Assembly (NCBI GenBank): GCA_002389705.1
Contig: DGQJ01000237.1
Coordinates: 1,559-6,826 of the forward strand
DNA from: Bacteroidales bacterium UBA4417
GTDB lineage: Bacteria > Bacteroidota > Bacteroidia > Bacteroidales > UBA4417
Length of the DNA: 5,268 nt
Direction of reading: 5' to 3'
Shown one piece after another: positions 1-5,268 of this stretch (position 1 is the first letter of the stretch; each line of letters starts with the position of its first letter). The notes below the pieces were generated by a model. The model was given only the letters and a program-made list of their open reading frames with translations, searched no databases and was not told where the DNA came from. Made by a program: the position numbers and the translations under genes.

Positions 1-48
1 TTTTTTTTTGTTTTAAAGTTAATAATCAGGTTTATTGTTTGGTATTAA

Positions 49-963
49 TTATTTATGTTCGAGTGAATATGCGAAAGCAATGGCAAAGGTTTCGCGGAAC
101 TGGGTCCGGGGCCCGTGGGTAACACCTTCTTTATCAGTATACTTTATATTGTCGTCATAAATCAGCATGGAGGTAAAGGCCACCGAAATATATTTATTAA
201 CTTTCATCAGGATATTGTTTTCCCAGCCCACAACGATATTCTGGGGATTATGGCGGTAATCGGAAAACAGATCCAGTTTCGACATCAGGTTTACATTTTT
301 CATGATGTCCTTTTTAAATACTGCATTTACTGAACCGCCCACCTGCCATAAAGAACTGTTATCACCAATTACTCCAAAAGCACCGATCAGGTTGCCATTC
401 TGGTCCTTGGTATTGGTCAGCACTGGGTCGTTTACAACGGTAAGCCTCGCTCCGACGGGTGAAATAAAAACAGCAAAGTAACTCACCGGCTTATAGTTTA
501 ACCCGATTGAAAGCTGGAAATACCCCGGGGCCATAAAATTTGATATGCGAACGGAATCATTCGGATAATTGAAGCCTTCGTTAAACTGTGATTTGAACTC
601 AAATAAACCCGCGTAATCCCAGTTGTGCCAGGCGTTTATCCCTCCTTTGGTCAGCAAATTGATTTTATCGTTGGTTTTACGGATTTTGGGATCTGTTTGT
701 TGCATGTTGAGTCCATAGGCTAAGCCCAGGTAGTTGGTCCAGAAGACTTTGCCCTTTGCATACATCTTGTAGATATTGAGCATGCCGTTTATGGCCAGCG
801 CATTTTCACCACCGGCTGACCAATTGGTAAATGTAGTTTGTGAAAACCCGAGCGAAGCTTCGTACTTCGACTTCCATGCCGTATCGGCATCCTGCGCTAA
901 AACATTGATTTGACTACCTGAAAATCCAACAACCAGCAACAGAATCTGCAATACATTTTTCAT
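49..963 (-). CDS. DUF3078 family outer-membrane beta-barrel protein
   Basis: The 304-residue product is a probable outer-membrane protein of the DUF3078 family, which is common in Bacteroidota and has no established function. Residues 1-23 form a signal peptide (K2, a hydrophobic core, then V-L-A before Q24). The rest is built of alternating polar/aromatic beta strands typical of a small barrel. Family hallmarks that I recognise are NWSAGGEN at 47-54, NYPNDSVRISNFMAP at 132-146 and SPVGARLTVVND at 168-179. The last strand (about 291-301) is followed by only three residues, so the chain ends close to the expected barrel-closing strand. The start is the ATG immediately before the signal peptide; no Shine-Dalgarno sequence precedes it. 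It lies 207 bp downstream of batE on the same strand and has its own promoter, so it is probably a separate transcription unit. The family call rests on remembered motifs. A role in the Bat pathway cannot be inferred from position alone. Confidence 0.88.
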   Translation of the reverse strand: MKNVLQILLLVVGFSGSQINVLAQDADTAWKSKYEASLGFSQTTFTNWSAGGENALAINGMLNIYKMYAKGKVFWTNYLGLAYGLNMQQTDPKIRKTNDKINLLTKGGINAWHNWDYAGLFEFKSQFNEGFNYPNDSVRISNFMAPGYFQLSIGLNYKPVSYFAVFISPVGARLTVVNDPVLTNTKDQNGNLIGAFGVIGDNSSLWQVGGSVNAVFKKDIMKNVNLMSKLDLFSDYRHNPQNIVVGWENNILMKVNKYISVAFTSMLIYDDNIKYTDKEGVTHGPRTQFRETFAIAFAYSLEHK

Positions 964-996
964 AGTAAATAGGATTGGTTAATAAAAGCAGTTTTT

Positions 997-1028
997 CAAA
1001 GATAATGCATTGCCGTGTGAAATGCAAA
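997..1028 (-). promoter_or_regulatory. Bacteroidota-type promoter of the DUF3078 gene
   Basis: On the minus strand TATCTTTG (997-1004) matches the Bacteroidota -7 consensus TAnnTTTG exactly. A TTTG (1025-1028) lies 20 bases upstream, which fits the -33 element and its usual spacing. Transcription would start near 990, giving a leader of about 27 nt before the ATG at 963. This is the best promoter match in the window. It is the housekeeping sigma type (sigma-ABfr/RpoD) by consensus only. Confidence 0.68.
1006..1026. promoter_or_regulatory. Perfect 6-bp dyad in the promoter spacer, candidate operator
   Basis: TGCATT (1006-1011) and AATGCA (1021-1026) are exact inverted repeats separated by 9 bases. 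The dyad fills the spacer between the -7 and -33 elements and touches the -33 TTTG. A protein bound there would be expected to affect RNA polymerase access. No specific regulator is recognised, and a 6-bp dyad can arise by chance in AT-rich DNA. Confidence 0.3.
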
Positions 1029-1170
1029 AAAAATCTTTTACATTAATATTTACACACAGCCTGAGTAACAAGTCTATTATGAAAATTGTTTGAGTAATTT
1101 AAATCAAAAAATGTCAGTGTGGCCCTGTTTTTTCCCGGTTTCCTCCGGAAATTTGAGTGATTATAAAATC

Positions 1171-1935
1171 CTATATTTTTCTTAAGCCAGCGACTTTAAT
1201 CCATCCAATACTGCCATTCGAGATGCGGATCTCCTGCCAGTCGGCAACATTATCCAACAAGGTTACTTTTGTGCCTTCGTGAAGTACAAAAATATCCTTA
1301 CTGTTTTCGTCGGGCGAACTTTTTATATTTACTGTGGGCTCAAATACAATGGCTTCGTGGTTATTTTCCAGATAATGATTTCGTTGCGTAGCTGCCACCA
1401 TTCCTATGATAAACAGAAACATGATGCCCATGCCGGCCCAGAAGCTGATTTTCTTCAGCAGGAGCACTGGTATGGCAATATATAGGGCGATCAGGAGCAA
1501 GGCAAGCGAGAGCAGGATAATGTTTGTGGCGGCGTAAGCATCCACACTCATTATATTTACAACGTGTTTCCACCATCGTTTATAAAAGAGTTCAGGCACG
1601 GTTTCTACCTTATCCGCCAGTCTGTTATTAACCACTTCAATATTGTGCTTTATATCGCTGTTGTTGGGCGACAGCTTCAATGCTTTTTCATAGTATAAAA
1701 CCGCCTGTGCATTTTCATTATTCCTGAAATATGCATTCCCCAGGTTATAATAGAGCGCTGACGACTCGTACCCGTTATCAATAATTTTCCCATACAATTT
1801 AATTGCCTGGTCGAAGTGCATGCTGTTATAAGCCTTGGCTGCCTCTGCGGCAAGTTGCTCCGGGTTTTGGCAAACGGCATGAAATGTTACCAAAAGAAGG
1901 GTTGCAAACGCAATGGCTGTCTTTTTACATTTCAT
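1171..1935 (-). CDS. batE: BatE, TPR and SH3-domain aerotolerance protein
   Basis: BatE is the last Bat protein of this cluster: 254 residues, complete. Residues 1-22 are a signal peptide, with probable cleavage before Q23. Two TPR units cover about 28-57 and 60-93, the second with the typical YYNLGNAYFRN...A...YEKAL...P pattern. Two membrane helices follow at about 136-159 and 163-182, joined by a short turn containing K161 and K162. The C-terminal 193-252 is a bacterial SH3-like domain (VNIKSSP at 202-208, W233, GWI at 244-246). By the positive-inside rule the lysine turn is cytoplasmic, so both the TPR and the SH3 domains face the periplasm. TPR domains in BatC and BatE are thought to mediate contacts between Bat proteins. 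The start lies 53 bp after the batD stop with no recognisable promoter between, so co-transcription with batD is likely. No Shine-Dalgarno sequence is visible. The end is a TAG stop; no convincing terminator follows. Confidence 0.9.
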   Translation of the reverse strand: MKCKKTAIAFATLLLVTFHAVCQNPEQLAAEAAKAYNSMHFDQAIKLYGKIIDNGYESSALYYNLGNAYFRNNENAQAVLYYEKALKLSPNNSDIKHNIEVVNNRLADKVETVPELFYKRWWKHVVNIMSVDAYAATNIILLSLALLLIALYIAIPVLLLKKISFWAGMGIMFLFIIGMVAATQRNHYLENNHEAIVFEPTVNIKSSPDENSKDIFVLHEGTKVTLLDNVADWQEIRISNGSIGWIKVAGLRKI

Positions 1936-1988
1936 AATCGGGATTTTTGTATGGATGGTATTAAAAGGGTGAAAATGATTGATTTTTA

Positions 1989-3848
1989 TTATTTGAGTAC
2001 CTGTTCGGTTTCGGTTATGGTTTTAATGGCAAGGTCGTATAATTGCTGCATATTCAGGGCTTTGCCTTCGGGTGCATAGCGTGCAAAATTACAATCGTTG
2101 AGCGTTGCCATAAACCGGTCGGTCAATTCGGGGTTCACATTACGCGATTCAAGCTGTTCGCGGGCTGTATTCAGTGATAATACCGACATAGGAACATTGA
2201 ATTTTTGGCTGATATAGCCCCACAATGCAAACGCTATTTCCTCGTGGAAAGCGTCGCGCTGCCCGGCATCGAGAAGTCTTTTTGCTTTTTGAAGGCGTTT
2301 TACGGCAATGCGGGTTGCCTTTTTCCGCTGCATCAGCATAACATCACCCTTTAGCTGCATATTCCGCCTGTATAACCAGAAGAATACGATAAATCCGAGC
2401 ACGGGCAACAACAGCAAAAGCCAGTACAAAGTGCTGCCGTAGAATCCGTTTCCACTCATTTGCAGGTGCAGTGGTGGCTCCATCAGGTAATGGATATCGT
2501 TGCCCAGGTACTTGATATCGCCCTGGCTGTTGGCTTCAGCGGATGCACCACTGCCTTTATGTACCTTAATCCTGAATTTTTCGGAGCTCAATTCAACATA
2601 ATCGTGCTTTGCCGGGCTGAAGTACGAAAATTGAATCGGGTTAATTTCAAAAATTCCGGATGCTCGCGGGATGATCAGGTATTCGTAGGTACGCGTACCC
2701 GATAACCCGCCTTTATTGGTGAAGTTATCTATTACTTTTGGTTCGTACACTTCAAAATCAGGCGGGAAATTAATAACAGGTTTTTCAATCAGGCTCAGGT
2801 TGCCGGTTCCTGTTACCGAAACCCTGAGCGTGATGCCGTCGTTGGTATTTACTTCTGAACGGTCAACCTGGGCTTTCATGCTGAATTGCCCGACAGCTCC
2901 GCCAAAATCGAGCGGGCGGTTATCAGCTGGAAGTGGTTTTACATTTATATTTAATGTGTTCGAATGCAGTGTTTTACGGACATTCTGATAATCCGTGCCA
3001 AAAAACGAATCATCCATCATGCCCTTGAAAAAAGGATCGTTGCCAAAAAACGGGTCGTCGGCAAATGGATTTTTGGTTTTTACCTTAACCTGGTATATCA
3101 CATTCTGAACCAGTTGATCGATGGTAAGCAGGCCCGATTTCTGCGGGAAAAGAGCTGCTTTCCTGATTTCGGCAACAATGTAGCGTTTGCCGTTAAAGGT
3201 TTCGGAATACTGCGGAAACTGGGTGGCATCTTTCAGCAGATCCTGTGCCCAGAAACCCGGGTAGGACGGTATCTTTTCGGGCGCATCGATCTGTAAGCGG
3301 TTGGTTGGAGTATAAAGTTTAAAGGTAACGGTAACCTGTTCGCCCTGGTATGGATTGCTTTTATCAACCACGGCTTTCAGGAAGATATTATTCCCAATAT
3401 TGTCGTTATCCGGAACCTGTTCTTTCCCCTGCTGGATATTGCTCTGCGCCTGTGGTGCTGAGCGCTGGCTTTGATTCATTACCGTGATGGTAACCGGGTT
3501 CGACATGTATCGTTTCCCTTTTACCGTAATAACAGCCTGCGAAATTGTAAAAGTACCTGTTTTGGTTGCCTGTAGAATAAAAGTAAACGACATCGAACTT
3601 GAATATTCAATCTTTCCGTTTACATTCATAACTTGTTGGCCACTCGATAGCATTGGCCCGGCAAGGATATCGAAGTTGGTAATCTCGGGGCTCATGAAAT
3701 TGCTGCCCTCAGCATTTATGGTATAGGTTAGCTGAAACTGCTGGCCCACGTATACCTGCCGGGGTGCCTGTCCTGAAAAACTGATGTTTTGGGCCAGCAT
3801 AAGGCCTGGTATAACAAGCAGGAATAAAAATATCAGTTTACGTTTCAT
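1989..3848 (-). CDS. batD: BatD, membrane-anchored aerotolerance protein
   Basis: This 619-residue protein is a full-length BatD, the 'oxygen tolerance' family. A signal peptide (1-19, L-M-L-A before Q20) leads into a long periplasmic region of beta-rich, Ig-like character: about 22-125, 155-305 and 320-430, with a Gln/Ser-rich linker at about 126-150. A loop rich in Phe and Asp at 261-284 (DPFFGN, DPFFKG, DDSFFG) is a familiar feature of BatD proteins. One membrane helix spans about 471-493 and is followed by RR and lysines, which places the last 125 residues in the cytoplasm. This tail is helical, with a conserved-looking stretch (FHEEIAFALWGYISQKF, 534-550). The start follows 134 bp of non-coding DNA after batC, and batE follows after 53 bp. 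No catalytic motif is visible; the role is probably structural or scaffolding within the Bat complex. The identity is firm; the exact biochemical role is not known. Confidence 0.92.
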   Translation of the reverse strand: MKRKLIFLFLLVIPGLMLAQNISFSGQAPRQVYVGQQFQLTYTINAEGSNFMSPEITNFDILAGPMLSSGQQVMNVNGKIEYSSSMSFTFILQATKTGTFTISQAVITVKGKRYMSNPVTITVMNQSQRSAPQAQSNIQQGKEQVPDNDNIGNNIFLKAVVDKSNPYQGEQVTVTFKLYTPTNRLQIDAPEKIPSYPGFWAQDLLKDATQFPQYSETFNGKRYIVAEIRKAALFPQKSGLLTIDQLVQNVIYQVKVKTKNPFADDPFFGNDPFFKGMMDDSFFGTDYQNVRKTLHSNTLNINVKPLPADNRPLDFGGAVGQFSMKAQVDRSEVNTNDGITLRVSVTGTGNLSLIEKPVINFPPDFEVYEPKVIDNFTNKGGLSGTRTYEYLIIPRASGIFEINPIQFSYFSPAKHDYVELSSEKFRIKVHKGSGASAEANSQGDIKYLGNDIHYLMEPPLHLQMSGNGFYGSTLYWLLLLLPVLGFIVFFWLYRRNMQLKGDVMLMQRKKATRIAVKRLQKAKRLLDAGQRDAFHEEIAFALWGYISQKFNVPMSVLSLNTAREQLESRNVNPELTDRFMATLNDCNFARYAPEGKALNMQQLYDLAIKTITETEQVLK

Positions 3849-3905
3849 GTATTCAGTTTGTTACTGTTCAGCTTTGAGCAGTGGTATCAGCCAGTTTGTG
3901 GATTG

Positions 3906-3933
3906 CAAATATCTTTAATAACCTGTTTTTCAA
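3906..3933 (-). promoter_or_regulatory. Possible internal promoter upstream of batD
   Basis: In the 134-bp batC-batD gap, minus-strand GATATTTG (3906-3913) differs from the -7 consensus TAnnTTTG only at its first base. A TTG (3931-3933) lies 17 bases upstream, a little closer than usual. Transcription from here would give a leader of roughly 50 nt before the batD ATG. The match is imperfect and the surrounding DNA is AT-rich, so this may be chance. Confidence 0.3.
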
Positions 3934-3982
3934 TGTAAAAATTATCCGTCACCCGGTTTTCATGGGTTTTATTTCAAACTAA

Positions 3983-4621
3983 TTACCAATCCTTTTCGGG
4001 CTGACTGATTGTAGGGTTATTCTGTTTGTTTTTAGTTTTTTCTAAGGTACGTTTCTCGTTGTTATTCATGGCATTGAGCATGCGGTCGGCATCCTGTTTC
4101 GACATGTTGGGCTTGGGCTGCGGCTGTTTTTGTTGTTGCTGCTCCTGCTTTTTTTGTTCTTTTTGCTGTTGCTTTTTATCCTGCTGTTGCTTTTTTTCCT
4201 GCTGCAGTTTCGTCATGGCATAAGCCAGATTGTATCGTGTATCTTCATCTTTCGGGTTTTCGCGAAGCGCCATTTTGTAGGCATCAATGCTTTCCTTGTA
4301 TTTTTTGCTTTGCAGAAGTGTATTACCCAGGTTGTAAAAAGTATTAGCCTTTTGGGCTTCCTTCGTGCCCGACTGGGCCACTTTGAGGTACTGCGCTGCA
4401 GCCTGGTCGTAATTTTGCTGCTTGTACAGCGAATTACCCAGGTTAAAAGTTGCCTTCTGTGAGTTTGGTGCTTTTGTTAATGCCTTTCGATAGTCAATCT
4501 CGGCTTCTTTGAAATGGCCGTCCTTATATGCCTTATTACCCGAACGCACCAGTTTTTGTGCAGGTTGCGCAATAACACAACCTGCAGATACGAGAAGAAA
4601 TATGATGATTAAACTCCTCAT
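3983..4621 (-). CDS. batC: BatC, TPR-domain aerotolerance protein
   Basis: The product (212 residues, complete) is BatC, an exported TPR protein. Residues 1-18 form a signal peptide with likely cleavage after V-I-A, before Q19. C15 sits in a weak lipobox (V-S-A-G-C), so a lipoprotein is possible but less likely. Three TPR units occupy about 20-54, 55-88 and 93-126 (FNLGNSLYKQQNYDQAA; FYNLGNTLLQSKKYKES). Residues 137-171 are almost entirely Gln and Lys with a few Glu, Asp and Pro. The C-terminal segment SKQDADRMLNAMNNNEK (174-190) and the terminal EKDW are conserved in BatC proteins. The ATG overlaps the batB stop (ATGA), which suggests translational coupling and fixes the start; there is no Shine-Dalgarno sequence. 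BatC is expected in the periplasm, where it would act with BatB, BatD and BatE. There is no membrane helix beyond the signal peptide. Confidence 0.91.
   Translation of the reverse strand: MRSLIIIFLLVSAGCVIAQPAQKLVRSGNKAYKDGHFKEAEIDYRKALTKAPNSQKATFNLGNSLYKQQNYDQAAAQYLKVAQSGTKEAQKANTFYNLGNTLLQSKKYKESIDAYKMALRENPKDEDTRYNLAYAMTKLQQEKKQQQDKKQQQKEQKKQEQQQQKQPQPKPNMSKQDADRMLNAMNNNEKRTLEKTKNKQNNPTISQPEKDW
4166..4201 (-). repeat. Imperfect 18-bp tandem duplication in batC
   Basis: Two adjacent 18-bp units (4184-4201 and 4166-4183) match at 17 of 18 positions. They encode QEKKQQ (BatC residues 141-146) and QDKKQQ (147-152). The single base difference changes Glu to Asp. The unit keeps the reading frame, so gain or loss of copies would change only the length of the Gln/Lys tract. 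Confidence 0.8.
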
Positions 4622-5268
4622 CGGCTATTGGTAGTATTAGTGTTGAATAATATTATCTTGCCTGCCAGGCGTCCTTTGCGATCGGCAATCAGTGTTTCAG
4701 CAACGATGAGAAGGAGCGCTGCCAGTACAAAAAACTGAAAACGATCTTCGTAGTCGGAGAAAAAAGCTTCGTTGTACTCTGCTTTTTCCAGTTTGTTAAT
4801 CTGGTCGAATACTTCCTGCACGCCCGATTGCGAGTTGTTAGCTCTCACAAAGATGCCCTTTCCTGCTTTAGCAATATCCTGCAGCATGGGTTCGTCGATA
4901 CGGGTGATGACTGTAATTCCCTGTGCATCTTTTTTATACCCTATCTGGGTGTTTCCGCTGTAAACCGGTATGGGAGCGCCTTCGGGCAATCCTATCCCGA
5001 TGGTATAAACACGGATTCCTTTCGATGCCGCTTCCTGGGCCGCTTCCACTGCGTTATCTTCGTGGTTTTCGCCATCAGTAATAACTATGATCGCTTTGCT
5101 TTGCTTTGTATTTCCGAAACTGGATGCACTGGTTTCGATGGCATCGCCAATGGCTGTTCCCTGCACTGGTATCATACCCGGGGTGATATTCGAAAGGAAA
5201 AGCCTGGTGGCTGAATAATCGGTAGTGAGCGGCATTTGTACATACGATTTACCGGCAAATACCACCAG
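4618..5268 (-). CDS. batB: BatB, VWA-domain aerotolerance protein (5' end outside window)
   Basis: The visible part encodes about 216 C-terminal residues of BatB; family members are usually around 330-350 residues. The reading frame is open to the window edge, and the GTG at 5265 is internal (the protein there reads LVVFAG), not a start. The lost part should hold two N-terminal membrane helices and the DxSxS part of the MIDAS metal site. Counting from that GTG, the remaining MIDAS residues are visible: T37 in GTAIGDAI and D64 in VITDGEN. A membrane helix at about 178-193 (FFVLAALLLIVAETLI) is followed by a basic tail ending near ILFN. That ending, plus its place directly before batC, favours BatB over the related BatA. 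The VWA domain should sit in the periplasm and bind partners through a divalent metal. The TGA stop overlaps the batC start. Confidence 0.9.
   Translation of the reverse strand: MVVFAGKSYVQMPLTTDYSATRLFLSNITPGMIPVQGTAIGDAIETSASSFGNTKQSKAIIVITDGENHEDNAVEAAQEAASKGIRVYTIGIGLPEGAPIPVYSGNTQIGYKKDAQGITVITRIDEPMLQDIAKAGKGIFVRANNSQSGVQEVFDQINKLEKAEYNEAFFSDYEDRFQFFVLAALLLIVAETLIADRKGRLAGKIILFNTNTTNSR

Noticed and set aside
1..48. Terminator downstream of the DUF3078 gene
   Set aside because: Only AT-only arms (TTAATA at 19-24, TATTAA at 43-48) are present, and the minus strand ends in an A run. The plus-strand T run at 1-9 is at the window edge and cannot be judged.
1118..1154. Possible hairpin terminator after batE (TTTCCGG ... 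CCGGGAA)
   Set aside because: The stem is short or bulged, and on the transcribed minus strand it is followed by A residues instead of a T tract.
1816..3726. Several plus-strand open frames of 80-110 codons opposite batD and batE
   Set aside because: They lie wholly or mostly opposite well-supported genes, match no family I recognise, and have no promoter or start signal.
3951..3967. ACCC/GGGT hairpin in the batC-batD gap as a terminator or attenuator
   Set aside because: The stem is only 4 bp with a 9-base loop, and the T-rich stretch begins well downstream of it.
4026..4462. Plus-strand open frames encoding Leu/Phe- and Cys-rich peptides
   Set aside because: They are the reverse complement of the Gln/Lys codons of batC. 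The odd composition comes from the low-complexity tract, and batC is clearly the real gene.
4575..4621. BatC as a lipoprotein anchored at C15
   Set aside because: The residue at -3 is Ser rather than Leu or a similar residue, and no Lys/Ser-rich export context follows. V-I-A before Q19 is the better cleavage site.
5265..5265. GTG at the right edge as the start of batB
   Set aside because: The frame stays open to the edge, and the residues around it match the interior of a VWA domain. Starting here would remove the membrane helices and the DxSxS motif.

Overview
The window comes from a member of the Bacteroidota. The evidence is a Bat (Bacteroides aerotolerance) gene cluster, a DUF3078 outer-membrane protein, signal peptides ending in A|Q, a promoter of the TTTG / TAnnTTTG type, and starts without a Shine-Dalgarno sequence. 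The protein sequences look closest to the Bacteroidales/Marinilabiliales side of the phylum, but that placement is an inference from memory, not from a tree.

All five genes lie on the minus strand, so the region reads from right to left. At the right edge is the 3' two thirds of batB, a membrane-anchored von Willebrand factor A (VWA) protein; its start is outside the window. batC (TPR protein) overlaps the batB stop by four bases (ATGA). After an unusually long 134-bp gap come batD (large beta-domain protein with one membrane anchor) and, 53 bp further, batE (TPR, two membrane helices, SH3-like domain). After a 207-bp gap a DUF3078 outer-membrane beta-barrel protein follows, with its own well-formed promoter, and 48 bp of AT-rich sequence closes the left edge.

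The Bat proteins are expected to form an inner-membrane/periplasmic assembly. VWA domains (BatA/BatB) and TPR domains (BatC/BatE) would give protein-protein contacts in the periplasm, and BatD would link a large periplasmic beta region to a cytoplasmic helical domain. The usual upstream partners (moxR-type AAA+ ATPase, a DUF58 protein, batA) should lie to the right of the window. The molecular function of the Bat system remains poorly defined; links to oxygen and oxidative stress tolerance come from work in Bacteroides and other bacteria.

No mobile element, CRISPR array, RNA gene or unfamiliar system was seen. The region is an ordinary conserved locus. The points most worth a second look are the promoter of the DUF3078 gene with a perfect dyad in its spacer, the long batC-batD gap with a possible internal promoter, the repeat-built Gln/Lys tract of BatC, and the glutamine directly after the predicted signal-peptide cleavage site in all four exported proteins.
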